In this document: positions 44,201 to 51,412 of the stretch, in pieces
How positions within the stretch are numbered: the stretch's first letter is position 1
Layout of the letters: the number at the start of each line of letters is the position of its first letter
Assembly: GCA_944390275.1 (NCBI GenBank)
Contig: CALXPL010000002.1
Coordinates: 62,001 to 126,000, forward strand
DNA length: 64,000 nt
Direction: 5' to 3'
Source: an uncultured Alphaproteobacteria bacterium
GTDB lineage: Bacteria; Pseudomonadota; Alphaproteobacteria; RF32; CAG-239
Program-made: the position numbers and the translations under genes
Notes under the pieces: generated by a model
Told to the model about the DNA's origin: nothing
The model's input: the letters and a program-made list of their open reading frames with translations, nothing else
Database searches by the model: none

Positions 44201-44636
44201 AAGGAGCCAAAGAAACGTCATTTTTCCCTTCTTCTGTTAGTAAATTTCTATCAATCTCTGAAATATCAGACCATTTGGGTTTAGAACTGTAAATTTGAGA
44301 ACTATAGTTTTCAAGAAAAGCAATTTGATTATGATTTAAATAGCCATAATCAGCTAATTGATTATCTAATTTTTGAACAAGACTATGATAATTTTCGCTT
44401 GATTTTTCATCATTTGAAGAAATTGTATCTAACAAATCAGAAGCGGCAAGCAATTCATTGATTTCTAATGATTTTCCGTCGTTTTGCAATTCGTTTAATT
44501 TATTACGGGCCATAACACGTAATTTTGTAAGTTCGGCATAATTAGTGTTTTTCAATGCATCATAAGCTTCTTTGATTTGACTAAAATTTAAATTGTCGTT
44601 AGAAAGAACTAAAACAACAGCATCTTGTATATTCAT
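41271..44636 (-). CDS. Large repeat protein of unknown function, paralogue B
   Basis: A 1121-residue protein I do not recognise, with the same plan as paralogue A. The N-terminus (LNFSQIKEAYDALKNTNYAELTKLRVMARNKL, about 16-47) and one 'FLENYSSQIY..KPKWSDISEIDRNLLTEEGK' module (about 108-143) match closely; a more distant copy (YLSKIYKKQNKQ, TTWNDLSEQDKDIL) lies near 505-535. Asn/Gln-rich PNQP linkers (about 165-190), a long helical acidic region, Gly/Ala-rich hydrophobic segments (about 610-830), a 10-residue NDGTTPPDKG repeat (about 844-902) and a charged helical C-terminus (about 915-1121) follow. No signal peptide is seen. AGGAG precedes the ATG. Confidence 0.8.
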   Translation of the reverse strand: MNIQDAVVLVLSNDNLNFSQIKEAYDALKNTNYAELTKLRVMARNKLNELQNDGKSLEINELLAASDLLDTISSNDEKSSENYHSLVQKLDNQLADYGYLNHNQIAFLENYSSQIYSSKPKWSDISEIDRNLLTEEGKNDVSLAPSEKQINSLNVSTLDSQNTNQEQNNTPNQPNDNNLNQEQNNTPNQPTDENSITINMTLEEAVKLANGDLNSLTFDQIENINYLLQNANAPENSPEANALARMRGFADIKIDEASKEDFSLDMENAPEIDAWLRVNDEATPEQDKAPRNVALHKKINDFYKTYDEEHKLTSLNSSSGKMLEGNFDSLEEILQNYDPLARDENGNLLDSRFAKIEEFYDEMQIDNSDKNSDFISNVYFKRDMVDLALHEAQTTLMIDENFAKLSPEEKKEAVAKEVLSKMQEGISSIISTEMGQNFLQENAALLEKLKDENLSDEERNKLLAEFQSKTDAYKKALNERLQQQTNYMAEQPVPLTENQKDYLSKIYKKQNKQFNPDTTWNDLSEQDKDILIKGAETLKELALSEEQKSSGKAPAKPEPFHAKAANLEAALHNRSQNLIQQNKRIAQKSGFMKMWQKVKEFDQRLSKSHPKMWGFAKNFALSSAVSLTTGGFGLAVLAAYKANKVLRVVDKKAKANNMSFFTYLKKNKTEAIALATSVAGAIISVGFAGGDIMTHGISSAGLIGQTIDHTIQNSGNVIDGITEMASNIHGNAANISVSDMVDKAKNIDKETLWNGFKKAITNPKTALRAGLALTSGTAAAMVNLAHGDKKKAKEAFWGGLLGAGVGLAAAEAANVLGDHQPTPDNHIDGVTGETILVDPPHGPDDGITPPDNGNDGTTPPDKGNDGTTPPDKGNDGTTPPDKGNDGTTPPDKGNDGTTPDKGNTEHSPVVDSHPLTESDKALYEQFLKRRSIANDPALATELAKHDMENYSKLMEQGNEKAATDYARQVYNQTEKEEGEIARTLDGDDNRKISIAKAKANSAYNDYHEKQLELRRMNPNDPDYEKTQAASDKALKKYTDSMVKLSQKELSAQIDRMEKDGTPPEQIEAVKSQLKVLKRGHQSEAVVDQVVNEKVAGLGTMESDKNFYNALLANINKRNMSH
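41932..42107 (-). repeat. 30-base tandem repeat coding NDGTTPPDKG
   Basis: Nearly six head-to-tail 30-base units within the 1121-residue gene, almost identical at the DNA level apart from the first and last. The unit length keeps the frame. Confidence 0.92.
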
Positions 44637-44672
44637 TCTTAGATACTCCTCAAAATTTATAAACTAATTATA

Positions 44673-44701
44673 ATATTAGCTTAATTTTACGGAATTTTCA
44701 A
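44673..44701 (-). promoter_or_regulatory. Promoter of the 1121-residue gene
   Basis: On the minus strand TTGAAA (44696-44701) and TAATAT (44673-44678) are 17 bases apart, about 37 bases before the start. A TTGACA just upstream is an alternative -35 with poor spacing. Confidence 0.55.
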
Positions 44702-44789
44702 TACTTTTTGTCAAAATTAAGCAAATTTTCATATAGTTGTAACATAATTAGTAACTAAATAGCATAAAAAGGTTAATATTTACTATACA

Positions 44790-44815
44790 AAAATACCTCC
44801 AGAACTGGAGGTATA
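44790..44815 (-). terminator. Terminator after the small secreted protein gene
   Basis: TACCTCCAG (44794-44802) pairs with CTGGAGGTA (44805-44813); T's follow on the minus strand. Confidence 0.8.
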
Positions 44816-44839
44816 AGCAAGAGAAAAGGTTAAAGATTG

Positions 44840-45160
44840 TTACATAGGTTGGACAGAAGTGTCAAGTTCAAGAGAACCATTGGAAGCAGGAACTGTTGTT
44901 GGTACAATTTCTTGAATGTTCACGTCTGTTTCTGTTGCTGTCATGGGAGACATGGCATCTTGAACAGATTCTGCTTCCACACCTGGGGTGCTGGGGACAG
45001 GTTGCATATCAGTATTATTATATTGACCATTTCCCATAGGAAGAGAAACCTGTTCTTGTGTAACAGTTAAATCTGTTTCGATAGGTTGCATATTTTGTGC
45101 TTGAACATTATAAGACAACCCAAAAGAAAACAAAGAAGCGATAACAAATAATTTTTTCAT
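44840..45160 (-). CDS. Small secreted protein, unknown function
   Basis: A 106-residue protein with a clear signal peptide (cut after VQAQ, about 21). The mature part is short, acidic and rich in Pro, Thr, Val, Gln and Met, has no cysteine and looks disordered. 'MQP' occurs three times (NMQPIE, DMQPVP, VQPM in variant form). I recognise no family. It has its own terminator and lies upstream of the giant paralogues. Confidence 0.6.
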   Translation of the reverse strand: MKKLFVIASLFSFGLSYNVQAQNMQPIETDLTVTQEQVSLPMGNGQYNNTDMQPVPSTPGVEAESVQDAMSPMTATETDVNIQEIVPTTVPASNGSLELDTSVQPM

Positions 45161-45230
45161 TTTAATACATCCTTATAGGTTAAATGTGATATCCAAAAAA
45201 TATATAAGTTATAAATCGTGATTTTCAATA

Positions 45231-45974
45231 TTACAGTTTTTTGTCAGTTTCAGATTTTTGAGAATATCCTTTTATCATAAACAGGGCTTGAAGAACTAAA
45301 ATAATGAGTAATTTCATGAAAAAGGAGAGAGAATAACCGAAAAAGACACCGACAAATTCGCAAGCTGATATAACAACAAGGAGCAAGAAGGACAATCTCA
45401 TGCGTTGATCAAGAGTATAATCTTTCCTAAGAATTGCTGAAACGAGATAAGAGCAAACAGCAACAACAAGTGTGTATAAAAGCATCCAAAGGAAGAAAAT
45501 AACAAAGAGTATAAGAGTACAGTAAGCAAGGATTACAAATTTATAGTCCATAATTTCATTTGTATAATCTCGCGGTTCGAGCAAAAAAGAACCATTTTGA
45601 GGAAAATCGCGAACTTCTGTTTTTGAGTTTGATTTAACGTAAATTTTTGTTCTGCTTAAATAAATTCCCTGAGGAAGGTCAGATGTTTCAATACTGTCTG
45701 TTGTGGCATCAATAACAATAGGCAAAGAAAAAGATTTTGCATCATCTAAAAAGATTTCATCTTTAAGAATTTGGTTTGTAGGCTGAGTTAAAACACCGTT
45801 TTTAATTTCCAAAGGAGCGATTCTATTAGGTATAGCTCCAAATTGTTCCGCGATAAAATTATAATAATCACCTAAACCAAAGCAAATTAAGACGGTAAAT
45901 AGCAAAGAAAGGAGTGCAATATATTTAGCGGAAATTCCTTTTCCGAAGAGAATATAATTTTTAAGTGAATTCAT
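45231..45974 (-). CDS. Membrane protein, possibly DUF1189-like
   Basis: A 247-residue integral membrane protein. One N-terminal helix (about 18-36), a roughly 100-residue extracytoplasmic beta-rich domain (about 45-140: APLEIKNGVLTQPTNQ, YLSRTKIYVKS), and four helices (about 145-235) resemble the DUF1189 architecture. The family function is unknown. The assignment is tentative, resting on topology and the 'l.I.dG.l' phrase in the loop. Confidence 0.6.
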   Translation of the reverse strand: MNSLKNYILFGKGISAKYIALLSLLFTVLICFGLGDYYNFIAEQFGAIPNRIAPLEIKNGVLTQPTNQILKDEIFLDDAKSFSLPIVIDATTDSIETSDLPQGIYLSRTKIYVKSNSKTEVRDFPQNGSFLLEPRDYTNEIMDYKFVILAYCTLILFVIFFLWMLLYTLVVAVCSYLVSAILRKDYTLDQRMRLSFLLLVVISACEFVGVFFGYSLSFFMKLLIILVLQALFMIKGYSQKSETDKKL

Positions 45975-46061
45975 TTTTTTACCTTTCGAATAAATAAAAC
46001 ATAACCGAATTTTAAGTGTAAGGGAATGAATTAATTATTAATAAAAGTAAAAAATAAAGAC

Positions 46062-47651
46062 TTAGGATAAAGATTCTTTAGTTTTTAAAAAAGCAACTTG
46101 AGGATAATCTTCTTGAGCTTTATTTAAATGCCAAGCATTACGAGCTAAGAAAACAGGAGAGCCGTCATAATCTTCAGCCATTGAAATCTGGTTGGAATTT
46201 TTGAATTTATCAAGAAGGGTTTTGTCTTGAGATTCAATCCAACGGGCTGTAACATATTGAGTTTGCTCAAAAATGACGGGGATATTAAATTCGTTTTTAA
46301 TACGATCGGCCATAACTTCAAATTGCAAAACCCCGACGACACCGACAATCCACTCCCCGCCGTTAATCATTTTAAAAACGGAAGCTCCGCCTTCTTCCGC
46401 AATTTGAAGTAACGCATTTCCAAGATGTTTTGACTTCAAGGGGTCAACAGCACGAACGCTTTTTAAGAGTTCGGGGGCAAAACTTGGAATTCCGGTAAAT
46501 TTTAATTTTTCACCTTCTGTAAGAGTATCTCCGATGCGCAGTTGTCCGTGATTAGGAATGCCGATAATATCGCCGGCATAAGCATCTTCGGCAAGTTCTC
46601 TGTCTTGAGCCATAAACATAACGGGCGTTGGTACTTTTATGGGTTTGTTCGTGCGAATTTGTTGGAGCGTCATTCCGCGTTTAAAATGTCCGGAGCAAAG
46701 GCGCATAAAAGCAATTCTGTCACGATGTTTGGGATCCATATTTGCTTGGATTTTGAAGATAAAGCCGGTAACTTTCTTTTCGTCAGGAGAAACCATTCGT
46801 TCAAGAGTGGGGTGAGGGCGAGGTGTTGGAGCGATTTCGTGTAATCCCTCCAAAATTTCGCGCACACCGAAATTATTAATGGCACTTCCAAAAAAGACAG
46901 GGGTTAAGGCTCCGGCCAAATAAAGATCCAGATTGAATTCGGGGCAAAGTTCACGAACCATGGCAACATCTTCACGGAGTTTTGCAACGGCATAATCAGG
47001 GAGAAGATTATCAAGTTTTGGATCATCAAGCCCTTCACAAGTTTCAATAGTAGAGTTAATTTGGGATTTATCACCTGTTTTGTTCATAAGAATTAAGCGG
47101 TCATTAAGTAAATCATAACATCCGAGAAAATCTTTTCCCATTCCGATAGGCCAACTTGCCGGAGTAACATCAAGGGCTAAAGTTTTTTCGATATCATCCA
47201 AAAGTAAAAAAGGATCTAATCCTTCGCGGTCGAGTTTATTAATAAAGGTAAGAATTGGGACATTGCGCAAACGGCAAACTTCAAAAAGCTTTTTTGTCTG
47301 AGCTTCAATACCTTTGGCGGAATCAAGAACCATGACAGCAGAGTCAACAGCGGTTAAAACGCGATAAGTGTCTTCTGAAAAATCTTCATGACCGGGAGTG
47401 TCTAAGAGGTTAAAAGTAATGCCGTTATATTCAAAATTCATAACAGAAGAAGCAACAGAAATACCGCGTTCTTGTTCCACTTTCATCCAGTCGGAACGAG
47501 CATGACGAGCGTCACCGCGAGCTTTAACGGCACCGGCTTGTTGAATGGCACCTCCGAAGAGAAGAAGTTTTTCGGTAAGGGTCGTTTTACCGGCATCAGG
47601 GTGAGATATAATTGCAAAACATTTGCGCGGATTTACTTTGTTTTCAGGCAT
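46062..47651 (-). CDS. prfC: Peptide chain release factor 3
   Basis: A 529-residue translational GTPase that recycles release factors 1 and 2. G1 SHPDAGKTTLTEKLLLFGGAIQQAGAV (about 17-43), the switch region ERGISVASSVM, G3 DTPGHEDFSEDTYR, G4 NKLDREG, and the RF3-specific FGSAINNFGV and C-terminal VGVLQFEVMADRIKNEF are all present. Length matches E. coli PrfC. It appears to be monocistronic. Confidence 0.97.
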   Translation of the reverse strand: MPENKVNPRKCFAIISHPDAGKTTLTEKLLLFGGAIQQAGAVKARGDARHARSDWMKVEQERGISVASSVMNFEYNGITFNLLDTPGHEDFSEDTYRVLTAVDSAVMVLDSAKGIEAQTKKLFEVCRLRNVPILTFINKLDREGLDPFLLLDDIEKTLALDVTPASWPIGMGKDFLGCYDLLNDRLILMNKTGDKSQINSTIETCEGLDDPKLDNLLPDYAVAKLREDVAMVRELCPEFNLDLYLAGALTPVFFGSAINNFGVREILEGLHEIAPTPRPHPTLERMVSPDEKKVTGFIFKIQANMDPKHRDRIAFMRLCSGHFKRGMTLQQIRTNKPIKVPTPVMFMAQDRELAEDAYAGDIIGIPNHGQLRIGDTLTEGEKLKFTGIPSFAPELLKSVRAVDPLKSKHLGNALLQIAEEGGASVFKMINGGEWIVGVVGVLQFEVMADRIKNEFNIPVIFEQTQYVTARWIESQDKTLLDKFKNSNQISMAEDYDGSPVFLARNAWHLNKAQEDYPQVAFLKTKESLS

Positions 47652-47758
47652 TTATTAAAACTCATTAAATTACGATATTAAAAAACAAGCCACTTTTAAC
47701 GCAAAAAAGCAGAATTTGCAAGTAAAAAGAAATAGGGGAAAGCAATAGGTCAAAAAAA

Positions 47759-47786
47759 GAGCTGATATCATAAAGATATCGGCTCT
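47759..47786 (-). terminator. Terminator after the 122-residue gene
   Basis: GAGCTGATATC pairs (with one G-U) with GATATCGGCTC; a seven-T run follows on the minus strand. Confidence 0.82.
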
Positions 47787-47797
47787 ATCTTAAATGC

Positions 47798-48166
47798 CTA
47801 GTGCAAATAACATTTACACTTTTGATTTTTGGTGCGGACAATAACTTTTTTGCCACAAATAGCCTTTTCCCAAGGCTCAAAATTTGTATCAAAGCGATGG
47901 GACTGAATATAAGATTTTTTATCCTCATCGTAGTCGTACAAAATACCGCGATCCGAAAAATCTTCTTCTCGATTACGGTCATAGATTTCAATCATGCGTT
48001 TATCCGAAAGCATAAATGTTAAGCACCGGCGCATTTGTTTCGTCTTTCGAGAAACAATGACTTTTGCTTGACGGTTAACAATCGTCAGGGTGTCGTTTTG
48101 GCTTTTAGCGGCATAAGCTACAGTGCCGGCAATTAGGCAAAGAGCTAAAATGAAAATTTTTTTCAT
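47798..48166 (-). CDS. Small secreted protein, unknown function
   Basis: A 122-residue protein with a signal peptide (cut near AYAA, about 20). The mature part is basic and contains four cysteines (RRCLTF, AICGKK, KCKC), compatible with two disulfides. No family is recognised. It stands alone with its own terminator. Confidence 0.6.
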   Translation of the reverse strand: MKKIFILALCLIAGTVAYAAKSQNDTLTIVNRQAKVIVSRKTKQMRRCLTFMLSDKRMIEIYDRNREEDFSDRGILYDYDEDKKSYIQSHRFDTNFEPWEKAICGKKVIVRTKNQKCKCYLH

Positions 48167-48279
48167 AATAATAATAATTTAAATTAATACTTGAATACTT
48201 TATAAAATAGCACATAAAAAAGAGATGTCAATATTTTGTCTAAAAAATATTGCGAATAAAAAATTTTGAGAGAACCTTA

Positions 48280-49542
48280 TTAAAAGGGAGAAGAAACTTC
48301 AGGAACAATAATTTCTTCACGGATAATAGTCGTTTCTGGAGCAGGGTTTGAAGAAATTGATGAAAGTTCATTATTTCCTTTTTTTATGTTAAGAAGATTT
48401 TTAGGAGACTGCTTATCATCTTTTTCTTGAGGAGTTTTCGTTTCAACAGAAACATTTTGTTTAGAAGGAGTTGATGTAACAGCATTATTCAATCCTAAAG
48501 ATTTTTCAATAGCAGTTTTCTCTTTGTCTTTTTCGTTTTGAGTGATAAGTCCCAAATCTTGAATGACTTCAAGTTTGCGAATATCTTTAGCGGCAGAAAG
48601 AATGTCTTTTGCAGGAGCTTTAGGTTTTAATCTTTGGCGAGGATGAGGAGGCAGCAAAGCCTCGATAATTAAGTTTCTTTCGGCAGAATATTCTTGCGGG
48701 GTAATAGCACGAGCTTCAAGAGCTTCTTTTAAAGAATTAATACGCTCTATGATTAAGTCAGGAGACGGGACGGGAGCTTCAACGCCTTCAGCTGGCGGAA
48801 TATTTGTTAAGGGGAGCAGCCCTCCGATATTCGCTTGCCGAGCATCTAAAAATTCTTGTTGAGTAATAAGGTCTTTTTCAGCCAACTCATTCATAGTTAA
48901 GAAGCGTGAGATTATATTTTTTTCATTATCGTTAAAGAGCAATTCTGCAGCTTTTACGGTAGCATCGGATGAGGCTTTATTTTCAGCAATAATTTTTTGT
49001 TCACGAACAAAGAGAGCCTCTTCGATGGCTGATTTTCCTTGCCTTTGGGCAGCATCTTGAGAGATGTTAAACAACATTACCCCGTCGTTATCTTCGATAA
49101 TAATTTCGCTTTGCTTCATATTGAGATAGCGCAAACGACGGCGTGCCACATCAGACATTCTTTCAGGAATGGAGTCTTTTGTTCCGAGAATTGTCATTGT
49201 TTCTGTTCCGACGATAGTCAAATCTTCGTAGTATTGTCGAGCACGATTTAATCTACCGAGTTTTTCATAAACCAAGGCCCCCACCATAAGGGCTTGAGGT
49301 TGCCTGGGGTTTGCCTCTAGGGCTTGAATAACATATTTTTCAGCTTCTTCAAAATTTCCTTGAGAATAGGCCATTGTTGCTAATTCGGCATCATCTTGCC
49401 CTTTTGAGCCATAATTTTTTCCGGGTTCCCAACTGTGGTTAGGTGCGGTATTTGCAGAGTTATCAAACCAAGCGCAAGATGAGAGTAACGAGGCAACCAA
49501 AGTGCTACACAAAGCAATTTTTGCATTTTTAGCTGAAAACAC
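48280..49542 (-). CDS. Lipoprotein with TPR and SHOCT-like repeats
   Basis: A 420-residue predicted lipoprotein. The frame is open far upstream (to 49686), but AAGGAG lies 6 bases before a GTG at 49542, and this start gives a proper signal (FSAKNAKIALCSTLVASLLSSC) with lipobox LSSC. TPR-like helices follow (about 50-120: AYSQGNFEEAEKYVIQALEANPRQPQALMVGALVYEKLGR). Three SHOCT-like segments are seen: 'ELAEKDLITQQEFLDARQ', 'ALEARAITPQEYSAERN' and 'VIQDLGLITQNEKDKEK'. A Ser/Pro-rich tail ends the protein. Function is unknown; an outer-membrane scaffold is plausible. Confidence 0.72.
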   Translation of the reverse strand: MFSAKNAKIALCSTLVASLLSSCAWFDNSANTAPNHSWEPGKNYGSKGQDDAELATMAYSQGNFEEAEKYVIQALEANPRQPQALMVGALVYEKLGRLNRARQYYEDLTIVGTETMTILGTKDSIPERMSDVARRRLRYLNMKQSEIIIEDNDGVMLFNISQDAAQRQGKSAIEEALFVREQKIIAENKASSDATVKAAELLFNDNEKNIISRFLTMNELAEKDLITQQEFLDARQANIGGLLPLTNIPPAEGVEAPVPSPDLIIERINSLKEALEARAITPQEYSAERNLIIEALLPPHPRQRLKPKAPAKDILSAAKDIRKLEVIQDLGLITQNEKDKEKTAIEKSLGLNNAVTSTPSKQNVSVETKTPQEKDDKQSPKNLLNIKKGNNELSSISSNPAPETTIIREEIIVPEVSSPF

Positions 49543-49649
49543 GAGATTCTCCTTCATCATATATATTTGGAAATCCATTAACAAATTAAGCACATCATAA
49601 TAAAAATAAAGATATATTACAATAATTTTAATGGGGTTGTTAATTTTAC

Positions 49650-49677
49650 TTGATTTAAATAAAAAAATATGTAGTAT
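49650..49677 (+). promoter_or_regulatory. Putative tRNA-Leu promoter
   Basis: TTGATT (49650-49655), 16 bases, TAGTAT (49672-49677), about 20 bases before the tRNA. Confidence 0.4.
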
Positions 49678-49698
49678 TTCAAGCAATAAAACAAACCC

Positions 49699-49783
49699 GC
49701 AGGCGTGGTGAAATTGGTAGACACGCCAGACTTAGGATCTGGTGGCGTGAGCTGTGAGAGTTCGAGTCTCTCCGCCTGCACCA
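49699..49783 (+). tRNA. tRNA-Leu (anticodon UAG)
   Basis: An 85-base class II tRNA. The acceptor stem GCAGGCG pairs with CGCCTGC (49773-49779), followed by A and an encoded CCA. The D-arm contains GGTAGACACGCC, and the anticodon stem CCAGA/TCTGG encloses the loop CTTAGGA with anticodon TAG (49733-49735), reading CUN leucine codons. A variable arm follows, and the T-arm has GAGAGTTCGAGTCTCTC. Confidence 0.97.
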
Positions 49784-49831
49784 TTCTTTCAATAGAATGT
49801 TGTGCAATTTAATAATATAAAGAGAAAATTC

Positions 49832-51232
49832 ATGAATATAACCGAATTAAAATCTGAAGGATTAAAAAAAGAATACAAGATTGTCATTCCGGCTCAAGAT
49901 GTTGAAAGCAAGGTTGATAATAAACTGACACAAATTTCAAAGAACATAAAATTACCGGGTTTTAGAGTCGGTAAAGCTCCAAAATCAATGTTAAAACAAA
50001 AATACAAAGCATCGGTAATGGGTGAAGTCTTAGATGATATGATAAAAGATGCCAGCGAAGAAGTAATTAAAAATAAAGAATTACGTCCGGCAATGATGCC
50101 GAATGTCAAAATTACATCATTCAGCGATGGCAAAGATGTTGAATTTGAAATGAGTGTTGAAATCCTTCCGGAAATTAAGTTTGGAGATTTAAGTACCATT
50201 TCTTTAGAAAAGTTAATGGCAGAAGTTCCTGCGGAAGAAGTAGAAAAAGCAATAGGATATTTGGCAAAATCGCGCAGAAACACGAAAAAGGTTGAAGAAA
50301 ACAGAGAGACCGTAAAAGGTGATACGGTAGTGATTGACTTTGTCGGATCAATAGATGGTGTTGAATTCAAGGGTGGCAAAGGCAATGCTTATCCGTTAGA
50401 ATTAGGTTCAGGATCTTTTATACCTGGTTTTGAAGAGCAATTAATCAGCAAGAAAGCAGGGGACAAAGTTGATGTAAAAGTAACATTCCCTGAAAATTAT
50501 CATGCAAAAGATTTAGCAGGTAAAGATGCTGTATTTGCCGTTGAAATTAAAGAAATAAGAGAAACAGAACCCGTAACGGTTGATGATGAGTTTGCCAAAT
50601 CTCTCGGCGAAAAGAGCCTTGAAGATTTAAAGAGTAAAATTGCAGAAAGAATTAAGACAGACTATGAAGCTGCTTCAAGAATGAAATTAAAACGTCAATT
50701 ATTAGACATACTTGATGAAGAATACAATTTTGAAGTTCCAAACGGATTGGTCGAAGCTGAATATAAAGGTATCGTTTCACAATATGAACAAGCCAAAAAG
50801 ATGAATCAGTTGGATGAAAGCGAAAAGTCCAAATCCGAAGAAGATTTATTGGCAGATTACAAGAATATTGCAATTCGCCGTGTAAAATTAGGTTTGTTGT
50901 TGTCCGAAATCGGTAAAGATGCAAAAATTTCAATTGAACCGGATGATGTAAACAAGGCGATTATGAATGAAGCTAAGAGATATCCGGGACAAGAAAAGGC
51001 CGTATTTGATTATTATTTAAAGAATAAGAATGCGGTAGAAGCATTAAAAGCTCCAATTTTTGAAGAAAAAATTGTTGATTATATTTTATCAAAGGCCAAA
51101 GTAGCTGAAAAAATCATTTCAGTAGAAGAATTATATAACTTTGATGAAGAAGACAACAAAAAGCCAAAGAAGTCTTCAAAAAAAACGAGCGGAGAAAAAA
51201 ACGCTAAAAAAACAACGAAAAAATCAGCATAA
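49832..51232 (+). CDS. tig: Trigger factor
   Basis: A 466-residue ribosome-bound chaperone and prolyl isomerase. The ribosome-binding signature appears as KLPGFRVGKAPKSML (about 39-53), the FKBP domain as GDTVVIDFVGSIDGVEFKGGKG and SFIPGFEEQLI (about 160-245), and a long helical C-domain follows. A Lys/Ser-rich tail of about 25 residues (KKPKKSSKKTSGEKN...) extends the usual length. The frame is open to 49802, but the ATG at 49832 gives the standard N-terminus (MNITELKSEGLKKEY). Confidence 0.96.
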   Translation: MNITELKSEGLKKEYKIVIPAQDVESKVDNKLTQISKNIKLPGFRVGKAPKSMLKQKYKASVMGEVLDDMIKDASEEVIKNKELRPAMMPNVKITSFSDGKDVEFEMSVEILPEIKFGDLSTISLEKLMAEVPAEEVEKAIGYLAKSRRNTKKVEENRETVKGDTVVIDFVGSIDGVEFKGGKGNAYPLELGSGSFIPGFEEQLISKKAGDKVDVKVTFPENYHAKDLAGKDAVFAVEIKEIRETEPVTVDDEFAKSLGEKSLEDLKSKIAERIKTDYEAASRMKLKRQLLDILDEEYNFEVPNGLVEAEYKGIVSQYEQAKKMNQLDESEKSKSEEDLLADYKNIAIRRVKLGLLLSEIGKDAKISIEPDDVNKAIMNEAKRYPGQEKAVFDYYLKNKNAVEALKAPIFEEKIVDYILSKAKVAEKIISVEELYNFDEEDNKKPKKSSKKTSGEKNAKKTTKKSA

Positions 51233-51246
51233 AACGTAAAAGTATA

Positions 51247-51280
51247 AAAGCTCTGAGTGAATAGCTCAGAGCTTTTTTTA
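51247..51280 (+). terminator. Terminator after tig
   Basis: AAAGCTCTGAG pairs with CTCAGAGCTTT, followed by T's. Confidence 0.9.
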
Positions 51281-51350
51281 TACTTTTAGGACTATGTAAT
51301 AGAAATTTGCCAAACGATTTAAGGTGATAGGACGTATATAAAAGAATAAA

Positions 51351-51392
51351 AAAGCTACTCTTTGATAATCTTGAAATTCTCAATCAAAGAGT
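51351..51392 (-). terminator. Probable terminator after the CorC/HlyC gene
   Basis: ACTCTTTGAT (51357-51366) pairs with ATCAAAGAGT (51383-51392). On the minus strand AGC and a T-run follow. Confidence 0.55.
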
Positions 51393-51412
51393 CGTGTAAC
51401 CAGAAAATTATT

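Noticed and set aside
49543..49686. N-terminal extension of the TPR/SHOCT lipoprotein
   Set aside because: It would bury the lipobox deep inside the protein, and the AAGGAG just before the GTG at 49542 points to that start.
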